From positions 116,468 through 180,467 of the forward strand of contig ML976773.1 in assembly GCA_010015655.1 (NCBI GenBank): a stretch of 64,000 bases of DNA, given 5' to 3'. Below are positions 12,121-24,270 of the stretch, in pieces. Below the pieces are notes generated by a model. The model worked only from the letters and a program-made list of their open reading frames with translations, made no database searches and was not told the origin of the DNA. A program made the position numbers and the translations under genes. This DNA is from Bimuria novae-zelandiae CBS 107.79 (Eukaryota; Ascomycota; Dothideomycetes; Pleosporales; Didymosphaeriaceae). Position 1 is the stretch's first letter. Each line of letters starts with the position of its first letter.

Positions 12121-13291
12121 ATGCCTTCGACTCCAAGAGGATACACAACCTTTCCATCTTCGGCAGACCTCTTCTACTTTTGCACAACCTCTTCCACTTC
12201 TGAAGAGGATTTAGACATCCGTTATGCGCCACCGTCGAAGTCTTCACTGAAGATTGGCGTGCTCATCGTCGGGAATGATCAAATCCAATTGATGGACCTG
12301 GCCGTGATCGATCTGTTGGCCAAGATCGGGAGAACCAGCATCAGCAGGTTGCATGCGGCGGATGGAGCACAAGATGAAGCCGTGGACGAGCTTGACGTTC
12401 GATATGTCAATGAGAGCGGCACGGGCTCCTTCTCCATCACCTCTGGCGCCCGTATGCCAGTTACGGTGAGCTAGACTGTATCAGCTAGCACGATCACGAG
12501 ACACGACGGGCGATGAGATAAAACCAGACGACACATAAACGGATCCGACTGTGCACCATCCTGGGACTTCAAATGAGACTCGGTACACGAAGTCTAGCAC
12601 CGAATCGGTGCCAACTTGATGCTGATTTCCGGTGAAGCTCAGGATGAACACTCAGTAGGACCTTTTCACTGGAGTCTGTTTTGCTCTAACCCATTGTGGG
12701 CACCCATGAGCCATTACTCCTGGCCAATGAGCCTTCCTTGGTCGCGCCGGATTCCCATGGTTTTGCTTCCTCGGCTTGCTGAGAGAATCTGGCAAGGAGC
12801 TAAAGGTTACCCCTCCCCCCTTCCGTTCGCTTTCTCCTCCCATAAAAGGTGTTAGACTGACGATAGAGCAGAACTCCTTTGAGGATGCGCCTCAGTTCGA
12901 CATCCTAGTGATACCGGGCTCATTCACAGCAAGCGAACTTTCCGCCTCTGCAATCACCTTTCTCACGACCCAATCATCGAATCCCAGCATGATTGCGATA
13001 TTCTGTGTCTCATCCGGTATCCTCAGACTAGCTCAATCGGGCTTACTGTACCAAAAACGCGCCACAGGACCGCCCAGCTTACTTCGAACACTTCGGCAAC
13101 GATACCCAGATACGTTATGGCAAAATTTTTCCTGGACGCGACACGACCATCTATGGAGTAGCACTTCGGCAATCTCGGCGCTTGATATGGTAGCAGCGTG
13201 GATGCGAGAGTACTTCTGGGACAGAACGGAAGCCCTTCGATGTGCGCTGACAGCAGCTGGAATCCCTCCACTTGACGAAGACGAGGAATAA
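12121..13291 (+). CDS. DJ-1/PfpI (ThiJ) superfamily protein
   Basis: Exon 12121-12465 begins with a short leader, then LKIGVLIVGNDQIQLMDLAVIDLLAKIG, the first strand and helix of the DJ-1/PfpI fold. Exon 12872-13291 carries the QFDILVIPGSF strand, then IAIFCVSSGILRLAQSGLL, which matches the nucleophile-elbow region (Cys in place, CVSSG instead of the usual CTGA). The joined protein has 254 residues, normal for the family. The phase-0 join (RMPVT then NSFEDAPQFD) restores the expected alignment. The intron is 406 nt, far longer than the others here (see findings). The reaction cannot be predicted; family members include chaperones, glyoxalases, amidases and amidotransferase-like regulators. 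Confidence 0.75.
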
Positions 13292-14369
13292 TGATTTGGT
13301 ACCTCGGAGCATTGCAGGCGTTATGTTTCTCTCCGCTTTTCGGTCTAATACCACTCTCTGGTGCGATGGCACATACAGGGCTAAATGAACGAGTTGCGCA
13401 TGGCTATGCGGACTCTAGATACATGGAAGGGGTATATGTATGAATAGTATCTGGATTGTAGCGTCTGTAAGGACAGCTCTTTGGATAATTTGTATTTTTA
13501 CTTATGTATACGATAGCTTGCTAAGGATAGTATACACATGCTTTGTTTTTCTGTAGCTACGGCATATAATTGTTGTGTCCTGATTGAAAACCGTGATTCT
13601 CTCCTCCAACCGCTCCTATTGTGTGGAAAGATCTCTGCCGGGACGCACAAGTGAATGGTAAAACTTGGGGATGCACATCATTATGTGGGTTAAGAGTGCT
13701 TCGTACGAAACGCGATCCGCTGCTTCCCCACGACCGAACAGCAGCGGGCAGCAGCGCCAGCAATAAAGACGTCATACGGCAGAACTCGGGGAGAGAGGTG
13801 CGAAAGCGGCTGAATCAGCGGGCGGTGGTTGGCTGAGAGCCGGCGTCCCGGCGTGGGGTGTGGCAAATCCATGGAGGCGTCTGGGCGATTGGTCTGTGAA
13901 GATCTAGGGCTCCGAAGGCCCAACAATCCAAGTCCTTATCTCCCACTGCTCGCGTGCGAGGTTTTCCGTCCTCACACATTACACTCTCTTTGCGACATCG
14001 CGATATCCTTTTGGACAAGTAAAAGAGTTTGAATTAATTGATTTATTGCAGTTCCTTGACGATTCTAGAACAGTCAGCTATTGTCAGAAGCCAGTCGGAT
14101 ATATCTTGTCCGTGCGGCCCTTGCTTCTTTGCCGAAGCCGCTGTGCAAGTTTTCTATCTTATCGCCAACGACTCTCCTTTACAAACAAACATCGACCCCA
14201 TCGACGGGACAGACCCATTCAACAACCGCATCCTCATCGACCCGTTCGCAAGCTAGAACTTCAACGACCCCGATTGTCACGCACGCGACACCGCACCCGA
14301 GAGCACACGCTCCTTTGATATTCGCCCCGGACGCGACCCAACGCGCGCCGCGCACCTTCCACACCCACG
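13292..14369. other. Intergenic region upstream of the PRELI/Ups gene
   Basis: No open frame here resembles a protein. The last 200 bases are CT/CA-rich and form the likely promoter and leader of the downstream gene. Confidence 0.45.
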
Positions 14370-14995
14370 ATGAAGATCTTCCAGCAAAATACAGAGTTCG
14401 ACTACTCATGGGAGGAAGTCTCGACGTCGAACTGGCGGAAATACGGGCCCTGGAACGAGTCCTGCAAGCACGTCATCGCCGTTGACACGCTCTCGCGGAC
14501 CGTCGACCCATCCACCGGCATCGTACGTCACCTTGCGCTCTACATCCCATCACCATTACTAACATGCGTATCCAGCTCCGAACCGAACGCCTAATAACGT
14601 GCCGGCAATCCGCGCCCAAATGGGTGCTCTCCCTCCTCGGCGGCCAAGACACGTCCCTCGTGTACGAGACCTCGTACGTCGACGCCGCGAACCGCAGCGT
14701 CACGCTCTGCTCGAACAACATGACGTGGTCGGACCTGCTCAATGTGCGTGAAACCTGCGTGTACAGCCCGTCCTCCAAAGACCCAGCCGCGAAGACGAGT
14801 TTCCAGCAGCGCGCCGAGATAACCGCGCTATGCGGCGGGTGGGCCAAGATCCGGAATAAGCTGGAGGAAGTGACTGTCGAGCGGTTCCAGCAGAATGCGC
14901 AGAAGGGGCGGGAGGGGTTTGAGGCAGTGCTGGAGATGTCGAGGAGGGCGTTTCGGGAGGAGAGGAGTCCGATATTGAGGGAGGCGAAGTTTTAG
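14370..14995 (+). CDS. PRELI/MSF1-domain mitochondrial lipid-transfer protein (Ups2-like)
   Basis: Exons 14370-14522 and 14576-14995 (53-nt intron, GTACGT...TCCAG) give 190 residues covering one PRELI/MSF1 domain from residue 1 almost to the end. The start [18 protein letters not shown], the middle [16 protein letters not shown] and the [12 protein letters not shown] segment align well with yeast Ups2/Ups3. Known role: with the small Cx9C protein Mdm35 these proteins move phosphatidylserine (Ups2) or phosphatidic acid (Ups1) across the mitochondrial intermembrane space, feeding phosphatidylethanolamine and cardiolipin synthesis. Which paralogue this is cannot be settled by eye; Ups2 is the closer match. 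Confidence 0.85.
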
Positions 14996-15338
14996 ATTCG
15001 CTCCTCGGCTACAGCGCTATATTTTGCACGTTTGGACTTTCCTCTCGGTTCGTCGTTCCTCCAGCATCTCCCACATCGGTGGTTAAAAAGTCGATTAGCA
15101 CTCCCGTCTCTTTCCGCATCGGGTAAAAGCATGGAAGTCATTACAAGGCGTTATAGAATACCCACTCGAGTGCCCGGGATAGACCCGAGCAGAGACACGA
15201 TAGACACGGTCGATGGGCGTAGAATTGGGGAGTAATCTTATGAAGTTATGTAGCATATTATTGCATCTATTGTTTATTCGATTGGTGTCCTGCGGTGTGA
15301 GTCACGTCTGGTGGTGGAGGGAGGGTGTACTCGCCCTA
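14996..15338. other. Spacer between the Ups-like gene and the array leader
   Basis: 3' flank of the Ups-like gene. No gene is seen. It borders the start of the repeat-array locus. Confidence 0.4.
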
Positions 15339-15470
15339 GATGGTGATGAGGCTCACCATCACTCACCTACACCGCGTTGAACGACAGGTTCAGATGAAAC
15401 TCTTTATAAAACCCCTCTCCCTCGCGCTATTTCTCTCTTCACACACTTCTTCCGGTCCGCCGGTCTAAAA
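15339..15470 (+). promoter_or_regulatory. Leader 1 of the 46-bp unit array: palindrome, TATA box and hairpin ending in CTAAAA
   Basis: An 8-bp-arm palindrome (GATGGTGA at 15339-15346, TCACCATC at 15353-15360) is followed by TTTATAAA at 15403-15410. Then comes a CT-rich start-site-like stretch (CTCTTCACACACTTCT, 15435-15450). Next are a perfect CCGG-TCCG-CCGG hairpin (15452-15463) and the first CTAAAA (15465-15470). The distance from TATA to CTAAAA is about 60 nt. The same order and spacing recur in the leaders at 26609, 26929, 27248 and 27431, which is why I treat it as a promoter. Transcription is inferred. Confidence 0.6.
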
Positions 15471-16139
15471 ACAAATTATTCCACAACTTATGTGCTTGCC
15501 CTTGTGGAGACTAAAAGCTGGTGCGTTCTCCTTCGATGGGAGACGGAAAAAAACGACGTCTGGGCGTTGTGTGCTTTCCTTGGATGGGGGACTAAAAGTG
15601 CACTATCCACCCGATATGTGCGTCTCTGGGTGGAGGACTAAAATATGTCTTCAACTAATGGCATGGGGGATTGGGGTTGGGGGACTAAAAAAAACCAATT
15701 CGCACGTTGGAATGTGCTTCCTTCGCTTTGAGGGCTAAAATGCGATGATGAAGGGTTTATGTGCGCCTCTGCTTCGCTGGTCTAAAACAACACTAGCTTT
15801 GTGCAGTGTTCTTCCCTCCGTCCCTCTAAAAGACACGGAGTGCTTCTCGTATGGGAGACTGAAAATGAGGACGCGTGGGAACTAAATACGATCTTGCAGG
15901 GTATCATGTGCGCCTCTGGTCCGCTTGTCCAAAATCACTATCACAGAGACTTATGTGCGCCTCATGGTGGCCCTGACGGGGGATTAAATCCAGATCCTGA
16001 CTTCGCCATAGTGCTCTGTGGTTGGGGACTAAAATTCGACCTCCAGTTCAGCCATGGGGGATTGCTGTTGGCAGACTAAAAGACCCTGACTGTTCTGTCA
16101 TATGTTTTCCCTGTGGGACTAAAATGTAACATCTACCTG
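15471..16139 (+). repeat. Main 46-bp unit array, left part (about 15 units)
   Basis: About 15 direct units, each a variable stretch of mostly 17-20 nt followed by a 25-29 nt conserved segment starting ATG(TGC) and ending CTAAAA. Clear examples end at the CTAAAA near 15595, 15640, 15688, 15735, 15783, 16031 and 16123. Two kinds of conserved segment occur. Type A is like ATGTGCGCCTCTGCTTCG followed by CTGGTCTAAAA. Type B is like ATGTGCTTCCCTGGGGACTAAAA in outline. The variable stretches show no similarity to each other. The last unit is cut at 16139 by the hAT insertion and resumes at 24601. No known satellite, CRISPR or gene family explains it. Confidence 0.75.
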
Positions 16140-16289
16140 CAGAGTTGCCAACAATCAATCAATCTATCAATCAATTAGTATTTTTGCTCAAATTGATCCT
16201 ATTAATCAAATCAATCTCTCTCTCTCTCTATAATTAATCAGTTCAGTTTTTTCCTATTTTTTTTTGATTGATTGATTAATTCTTTTGAT

Positions 16290-17538
16290 CTATTTTTACG
16301 CCGTATTTAACGCTAAGAAGGCCTTTTAAAGCAGTAATATTAATAAGTATAGTTAATTATACGTATTATTAGTATTAGTTATTTAGTGTTTTTAGTAATT
16401 TCCTAATTAAGTAATTAGCTAGCTTAACACCTTAATTTTGGCGCGTTTGCCCTCTCTATTAATACTCTCTCTTACCCTCCTCCTACACTCTCTCGCACCC
16501 TCTCTCTTACACGTATATAATAGCCTTAGGTTTACGAAATAAAAGCAAAAGGAGCTTTTTAAGTATAGTAAAAAGGCTAGTAGCGTTACTAGTTGTCGCG
16601 CCTAGCTTATAGAGTACACAGGACCCGCTAGTAACTTAGGGTAGCTAAAGCTTTAAGACTAAGCTCTAGGACCTTAACGCTATAGCTTTTAACGCAAAGT
16701 CACTACTCTTAATTAACACGCTCTTAAGACCCTTAAACGTATTAACGCCCTCTTATAGGCTACTAGAGACACTAACGCTGTCCTTTTAAGCTACGTTAAG
16801 TAGGGCTACTACTACTCCCTTAGTTACCTCCTTACCTAGCTCTAATAGCCCTAGGCTTAAATTTAACGCTTAGTTTACTAATAACTTTAATAGCATTAAC
16901 TAGGCAAGGTTACTATAGTATACAAAGCCTCTGCGTACGTAGAGGTTTAAGAAGTCCTTGCTCTATAATCACGGGTATCGCGTCGCTCTCCGGGCAAATA
17001 TGTAGCGTATATTTTTCGTCTACCGCTATTGCTATATACACAAAGTACCTAGTAATTAATTTATTAAAGAGACGACAAGCTCTACATTGTCGGCATGGAA
17101 CCATGTAGAGCAGAGACGGCCAGGCCATGGGCACTTTCGCCTGGGCAAATAGTTAACTCTATTAGAGTTAGGGCAGCGTACTCTCGCTAGCCTTATAAGC
17201 GCCGGCGTTAGCGTGCCGTAGAAGGTGTCTAACGCCCTAAGAAATTTTAATTAATAGTATTTTTAACTTACTTTAGTTAGCTAGCTTACTAAAAATAATT
17301 ACCTACTACGCGAAGTAGAGACGCTGTCTTTTTAAGAGCTCTTACGCGCTACTAACCTAGAGGCTAAGCTAGCTACTTTCTAGAGCTATATAACTATTAC
17401 TACCTTCCTATTAAGGTTATACGCAAATTTATAGCTTTATATATAAACTAAGCTTGCTTGCGCCCTTAGCAAAATCTATATTAGCTTTAATAGCTAGTTT
17501 ATAAAAGGCGGCAAGAGTGCGTTTTATAGGCTTATTAC
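16290..17538 (+). pseudogene. 5' part of the hAT element, AT-rich and stop-filled
   Basis: This is the portion of the hAT left of the Copia insertion. It has no open frame. A patch at about 16913-17150 is much less AT-rich than its surroundings, and may be either a less mutated piece or a small foreign insertion. I could not recognise transposase motifs here; assignment rests on lying inside the inverted repeats. Confidence 0.45.
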
Positions 17539-17763
17539 TGTGAGATTTAATGGTATTCTGTCACTTTGAGATGGTGTGATCTTGATAGTTGATGAAGTTG
17601 ATTGATTGAGTGATGGAGATTGGCCGTAGGCGAGGTCTCTAGTACGTGCCGACCTAACGCTAGCACTAACTAGGATAGTGTGCAGCTGGAGGTGCGCCAG
17701 CCTTATATTCTCTACTGCACTATTAACAATAGTGCAGGATTACAAAGGCCTTGTAATCGGACA
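17539..17763 (-). repeat. 3' LTR of the Copia element
   Basis: 225 bp, TG...CA ends, 222/225 identical by eye to the other LTR. It carries TGATGAAGTTGATT where the 5' LTR has TAATAAAGTTAATT. Confidence 0.93.
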
Positions 17764-17825
17764 CACCCCCTCAGCTTGAGCACATCCTTAAGCTGAACGC
17801 TTCACAGTAATATCGGTCTATCCTT

Positions 17826-20800
17826 CTACTCCATTTCAAAGGCCTCCATCCTCTGCTGTAGATCCTGCAGGGTGACCTCTTGATCAGTGATCTTGTCTGA
17901 TACATTTGTAAGTCCTAGTTTATCCAGAAACTTGTTCCATTTGTTTACTGGCAGGGCCTTGGTCAGACCATCTGCCACCATATCCTCTGATCTCTGATAG
18001 GTAACATTAATTGTTCCTTTAGCCACTTCCTGCCTTAGCCAATGATTGTGGATATCCACATGGCGCAGCTTGGTCTGTAACTTTGTAATCTCTTCAGTGA
18101 TGAGACGGATAGTCTGTTGATTGTCGCAATTAATTATGATCGGGTGATTGCTCACAGTAATCTGGAGCTCTCGGAGTAATCGCGAAGTGAAAATGGCCTC
18201 CTTGGCTACCTGTGAAAGTGCCAGCAATTTGGCCTCTATTATTGATGTGGTGACTGTATCTTGTTTGCTTGCCTTCCAGGCAATTAGCCCACTAAATAGT
18301 TTAATAATGTATCCTTGTGAACTCTTGCGGTCTAGAGTATTGTCGGCAAATGATGCGTCGCTGGCCACTTCCAGGGTGTCTGCCCCTCCTAACTGTAGAC
18401 CCAGTGATCTGGTCTTTGTAAGATAAAGGAGGACTCGATCGGCGGCAGCATGATAATCCTCGCTTAGATTAGATAGAAAATGTGATAGTCTAGAGCTTGC
18501 AAAGGCGATATCTGGTCGAGTTATGACTGCAGCATAGAGAATTGATCCGACTTTGCGCTGGTATCGATTAACCTCAGCCTTGGTAGCTAGTCCTGTTCGC
18601 GGGAGTAATTCGATCGAAGTCATTGGCGTCTCATATCGCATCTCATGGTGATCTATGAGGCGAGATATCTTGTCAATGTATGAGGCTTGTAAAAGCCAGA
18701 TCCTTCGCTTGGTGCGGTCTCTGATCACTTCAACTCCTAGAAACCACTGTAGATCTTTTCCGCCAGTTAGAGTAAACTTGGCGCTTATCTTTGTGATGGC
18801 TGCTTCTGCGGCCGATTTGTGATCTTTTTTATAGGCGATGATCAGATCATCTACATAGAAGAAGATGATGAGTCCTTCCTTGATGAAACAACAAGGCTCA
18901 TGTGGGACTGTATTGAACCCCATATCGCGGAGTGCAGTAGTGAACTCTCTCTGCCAAAGTAGGGGAGAGATGCGCAGTCCATAGAGTGCTTTGTGTAGTT
19001 GGAGGATTGCACCTGCTCGTGTGTAGCCGCGAGGCATCCTCATGTAGATTTCTCTGTCCAGCTTTGCGTGGACAAAAGCGTTGGTGACGTCGTGTTGGAT
19101 AAGCTCTAGGTCGAACCGGGCTGCAATTAACATAAGCATGCGGAAGGATCGTCCTGCAAGCGTTGCGGCGTAGGTATCTTGTGAGGTGAGATGTCGCTGT
19201 TGATCGCCTCTCACTACCAATCTTGCTTTGCATTTCTGTAATCGATGGTGTTTGTCAAGCTTGTAAGTATATACCCACATGCAGTCAAGGATTTGATGAC
19301 CTGCTGCTTTCACTGGAGCGGCTGCAACCTCACTCCAGGACTTCATTTCCTTGTGGCTCTGGAGATGAGATCGCTCGGCTTCCTTCCACATATCATAGAG
19401 AGGGTGATCCTTGAGCTTGCTTCTGCAGGTGGGTGGTTCCGGTAGCAGGCTTCTGTGTGGCTTCTTACCCACAGTGATCATGCGTCTGAGCTGGGCCTTA
19501 TCCAGTACCTTGCCTTGATACTTGCCACTGCTTCCTGCTTCCGTGCCTGCCATGAATGCCGCGGCCCAAGGACTGACTTGTTTTTGCCCTGATTGCACTC
19601 TTGGGGATAGTTCAGCTTGATTATCTCCAGCCAGTAATTGGGCAAGGAGTGCAACTGGTGGCGGTGTTGATGGAGGTGTTGGATACTTGTAATCAAACTT
19701 CCTGCCTTGCCTGTACCCCGGGGTCCCTTCATCCTCTTCCCCTGGTGCCTCAGTGATTGTCTCATCTTCATAGAAGGACTCTGTGGCTTGACCCTGGCGA
19801 GGTGAGGGAGGTAACTCTACCGATCGTACCCATGCTGCTATCTCTTCCAAGGTGTTGTGCATGAGATTATCCATCAGGTCTTCAGTCTTGCCTGAGAACA
19901 CTGTGTCTTTATCAAATATTACATCGCGAGTGCTGATTGTCTTCGCGAGTAAGGGGATCCATATCCTCCAGATGTTAGATGATTAGTAGCCAACAATGTA
20001 ACCAATCCATGCTTTAGGATCTAATCTTTAGAGTTTGCTCTTGCCACGCTTTATATCGTTAGTTATTGCAAAAGCTTTACAGCCATAAGCCTTAAGGTGA
20101 GTTTAATTAGGCTTCTTTAGTTAAGTAACCACGCCGTTTTAAAAGGCCACTGTTGTGAAGAATACTTCGTATAGTAATCTCCAGCAATTAGCGTAGTTTA
20201 GTGTTTAATTATAGAGGTAGACTGCTGCCCGTGTAATCTCAGGCCACAGCTGCTAGAGTAGGTTAGAGTCTAGTCGCATCGCGCGCGCTTTCTCCTTAAT
20301 TACACCCTCTAAGCGTTTAGCCCCTCTATTTTATAATTAAGTATCAGGTGCTAAAGGCTCAATTCTAATGCCTTGTGCTAAGCACCACTTCTCAACGTCT
20401 GCTTTAACAGAGAAGATCTCGTTGTCTAATTCGATAACTTTTACTGTGACTTCGAATTATACTTTTATAAATAGTACAAAGGTGCTGAGTTGCTTGATAA
20501 TGGATCGTGCCGGGCGATTATCCTTAAAGTAGAGGTCCCAGGTAAAGCCGGAGAATCTGTTAGTGATAAGCATCTAACTCTTCTCTCCTGTCGAGCTATC
20601 TGCTTCAAAGTCGTGAAAGTCGATTGCGATTCTCTCTCCGGGGCCTTCCGTAAGCTCTTTAGGTTGTCTGCGGATTTGTCGCTTGAGTTTAGCTCTGCCG
20701 CAGGCGTCGCATTTGACTGTGGTAAGTCCTTTAATCCTCACCCCCTCAGATTGCTGCACTAGGTGTTCGAGTGCCTGAGGTCCTGGGTGGCCTAATCGCT

Positions 20801-22577
20801 TGTGCCAGGTAATTGCGCTTGCTTTCTGTGGCCTGCGCTTCGTTCTTGAGTTGGTTTTGTGCGCTGCTAGCGCACTATTGGCAACAGTGCAGCCTACTAG
20901 GGCTGATCTGTATTCTAGCACCCATTGGCCATGCATCTCTTCTAGTTCTGCCAATATTGTGTTATCTTGTCGCTTTAGTGTTGTTGGTTCTGCTCGCGTG
21001 TCCCACCAAAAGCCTTGCCTCCGGAGTAATCGGAACGATACAAGATTGCAGAGCAGATCAGGGCAATAGGCAACATTGTCTAGCCGTATTGTTCAATTGC
21101 CTCTTGCACTCCGTATGTTAAGATGAACGCTCCCGTATCCTTTAATCCATATTTGTGTATTCCCTGCCCATATGAAATCTCCTGGCGCCGGTGGTCGGTA
21201 TGAGACGAAGCGATCGATGTCGTTGAAGATATAGCAGGTTGTGCCTGAATCGAGTATGGCTGAGCATCGCAATGGGTACGTGTGGAAGGATGCGGCGTTG
21301 AAGCTCGCTGGGATTTCAGTGATCTGGCGTCCATCTAGTCACTCATTATTAGCCTCAGTGATTCGAGTTGGAGTGGGAGTGTGTGATAGTTTAATTGTAG
21401 GTGCCTGTGATCTGGCCCTCTTTGTCATCCTCAGGCTTTCTTGAAGCTCTGGGTCATTCTCCAACCTGAATTTAATCAGGGCAGCCATGCCAGGCTTTGG
21501 CCTAAACCAATCTGGTTGCTTATCTGGGAAGGCGTAGAAGCAGTCTTGTAGACTATAGCGTTGTTCACAAGCAGGGCACTTAAGGCCACCAACTACCGTT
21601 AGCTTATCGTCTGTAATCGCGGACCGCTTGGCTTTGGTACTGTGACCAGCAGATCGTTGTTTACGAGGTCTTCCCCAATTTTTCAATGTTGCTGCTTTAT
21701 CCACAAGAGAGGCGTCCCTGTCTGTGGCCTGGGTGGATTCACCACCGTCAGCGAGAGATGAACCTGCAGCAGCAAAAGCGCCCTTTTGTTTGCCCTTAAT
21801 CGGGTGCTGCAGAATTATGTGGTCTCGGAAGAGTTTCATTGTGTGCTTCCGTGAGACAGCTGCATCCTTGCTTCCGTATTGTTGGAAGGTCGTCACCCAC
21901 ATAGGTGCGACATGGACAACTGCCTTCATGAAGTCTTCTTTAACTGAGTCTAGCCTTTGGAGCTCTGGGACCTGATTGGTCTCTGCTTCTGTGGCTGCAT
22001 GATCGTACTCAGATAGCCATGTAGCCCATAATCCGACTGTTCTCATTGGCTTAAGGGCTTCTTAATACCTTGCCTTGGATCGTCTGTATTCGTCTTGCAG
22101 ATCTACCCCAACTGTGATTGTGAGGTTATTAATCCACTGCCTAATTGATTGATCTGGGATATAGCAGTTGTTCTGGAGATGCGCTGAGACTGTTAATTGG
22201 AGAAAGGTAACCACTTAATTTAGGCTGTCTTGCTCCTCTCGATACTCGCGGTCCATAATCTTGTATATCTCCAGCTATCCCTTATGATAGTCGCTATCGT
22301 CTTTGTATGCTTTCGCGCCTGCTGTTGATAGATGTGAGGGCATTCTTGGCATATCATTTGGATTCGCAGTCGCGTAAGCCGTGCTTGGCTGGTAGCTTCC
22401 TATCGCTGGGGGCATCGGCATCGCGGGTTTCTGCTTTGGTTCATCCGTCAGCACTGGGTCAATAATACTCCAGACCTTCAGGAATTGGCATCTTGTTTTA
22501 AGCTGTTTAAGCCATGGCGTGTAGTTTGTGTAGTCGGTCAGGATCACCGTAGGATCTCTGAGGGTCGATAGGGCCAT
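17826..22577 (-). pseudogene. Copia Gag-Pol polyprotein, interrupted; RT/RNase H half intact
   Basis: Pieces in order on the minus strand follow. Gag start is at 22577-22275 (MALSTLRDPTVILTDYTNYT). A Gag segment with a Cys-rich CPACEQRYSLQDC motif is at 22046-21339. A protease-like segment is around 21334-21080. The pre-integrase region is at 20954-20574 (WHKRLGHPGPQALEHL, then CDACGRAKLKRQ). The integrase stretch at 20570-19985 is riddled with stops. From 19985 the text reads as a normal Copia linker (STRDVIFDKDTVFSG), then an open frame 19901-17826 (691 codons) carries the RVT_2 reverse transcriptase with FFYVDDLIIAYKK, and RNase H ending at VADGLTKALP. Stops at former Gln codons (for example the linker TAA just upstream) fit RIP. 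The element cannot make a complete polyprotein. Confidence 0.9.
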
Positions 22578-22613
22578 TTTGATCGGCTTGATTGAGGCAG
22601 TGAGACTCTTAAT

Positions 22614-22838
22614 TGTGAGATTTAATGGTATTCTGTCACTTTGAGATGGTGTGATCTTGATAGTTAATAAAGTTAATTGATTGAGTGATGGAGATTGGCC
22701 GTAGGCGAGGTCTCTAGTACGTGCCGACCTAACGCTAGCACTAACTAGGATAGTGTGCAGCTGGAGGTGCGCCAGCCTTATATTCTCTACTGCACTATTA
22801 ACAATAGTGCAGGATTACAAAGGCCTTGTAATCGGACA
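22614..22838 (-). repeat. 5' LTR of the Copia element
   Basis: 225 bp. The three differences from the 3' LTR are all G-to-A on the plus strand in TGA context (CA to TA on the other strand), which is the RIP signature. Confidence 0.93.
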
Positions 22839-22843
22839 ATTAC

Positions 22844-24270
22844 TTACTACGTTAATAGTTATAGTAAGCTCTATAACCTGCCTCTTACCCTCCCTTAACT
22901 TAGTAGTGCGTATATAGGCAAGAAAGTCGCTATAGTTATTATTAAGACGCTATAAGCCTTTAGTATTAATAATAGCTTAGTTAGGTACTTTATACTTAAT
23001 AATGTAATAAATAATAATATAGCCCTTAAGGCGCTAGGCGCCTATTATAGCTTTGCCCTATAAGACTAACGCCTCTACTGCTTACCTTACTCGCTCAACT
23101 TAGTAGGGCAAACTATACTATTTAGAACTAATAAAGACGCCTTTAATAACAACACCTTATAGTTTAGACTTAAGGAGAAATACCTACGCGAGTAGTAAAA
23201 AAAGGGCCCTATTAGAGTTTTTATAGACGTTATACACTTAATATTAACGCCTTAGTAATATAACCTTTTTAACGACTTTTAACGTTTAACACGTAAGGTA
23301 GGAGAGCCTCTATAGCTCTTTAAACCTATTAAGCCTGTTGTTACTCGCTAGAATAGCTACCTTAACTTTATAAAGAGAGTAGTCCTCTTCTACCGCGTAA
23401 TTAATGCTCTTATTAATTATAGGGTAAAGAAGGTACTATAGGATAAGTCCTTAGCTTACGCGCGCGGTAGGGCTCCTGTTAATAAAGTATTTATAAAAAG
23501 CCTTACTGCTACTAATTAGGCTATAATTAGTTAGTATATTAAAGTCCTCTAGCCCTTAAAGGAGGCTATAAAGAGACTTAAAGGCCGTGGCGACTCTAGC
23601 TATTTTAGTGTAATTTACGAGATATACCTTATTTTTAAGTACCTCCTCTCCTACTTTAAGTAGCTTATTAAGAGCTTTTAAGATGTTAATTTTAATAAGC
23701 CTAACGCTCTAGAGGACTACTTAAAGATTAACGTAACTATAGCCTACTTAAAGCTCTTAAAGTATTACAAGCTCTTTAAAAAGATGCCTGTTTATTACGC
23801 CTCTACAGTCCTCTACCCTTACTATAAGTACTACTTTATTAACGCATAGACTAGAGAGTACAAAGTTTAGCTTAATTAAGCTAATTAGCAATTCTAAGAG
23901 CTCTAGGCTATATATAAATTAAAGGACGCCTGCCCTATTATCTCTTTTACGCGTAAACGAGTAAAGCGCGTTAGTAATATTAATAACTACGCTAAATTAT
24001 ACGTTAAGCCTCTAAGAGCTAAAACTTCTACTTTACTTATTAATAGTACTAACAAGTTTAATTACTAGTAGCATAACAAACTTAGCGTCCCTAAGGATCA
24101 CGCATACTATATAGATCTTATTAGGTATTAGGTATCTTTCTGCGATTAATATCCCTGCCTTTTTTAGTTTACTATTAATCTCCTCTTAATTCTAGCGTCC
24201 TCTTGTTACTATAAGAGAATATTTTCTAAGGTTAGCGATATAATAGAGCCAAAACGTTAAAAATAAGCCC
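22844..24270 (+). pseudogene. hAT transposase relic, C-terminal half
   Basis: The plus strand, read through stops, gives hAT-like text between about 23540 and 23860. It includes a PLKEAIKRLKGRGDSS-like segment, an IYEIYLIFKYLLSYF helix, LEDYLKINVTIAYLKLLKYY and then ASTVLYPYYKYY, which corresponds to the hAT motif A-x-VLHP-x-YK. The stops fall where CAG or CAA would be expected. The far end (24240-24460) is less AT-rich and noncoding. Confidence 0.7.

Larger units (their letters stand above)
17539..22838 (-). mobile_element. Ty1/Copia LTR retrotransposon nested in the hAT
   Basis: Two 225-bp LTRs (17539-17763 and 22614-22838) begin TGTGAGATTTAATGG and end AATCGGACA. They are flanked by the 5-bp duplication ATTAC (17534-17538 and 22839-22843). 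Total length is 5300 bp, normal for Copia. Coding is on the minus strand, so the right LTR is the 5' LTR. A purine-rich tract (TGAGGGGGTGTG on the minus strand, 17764-17775) next to the left LTR fits a polypurine tract. The order gag, pre-integrase zinc region, integrase, reverse transcriptase, RNase H is that of Copia. The LTRs differ at only three sites. Confidence 0.95.

Noticed and set aside
15490..16079. Plus-strand open frames of 80-92 codons in the array (15490-15738, 15801-16079)
   Set aside because: They run through several repeat units whose lengths vary by one or two bases, so the frame is not kept between units; the conservation is at the nucleotide level.
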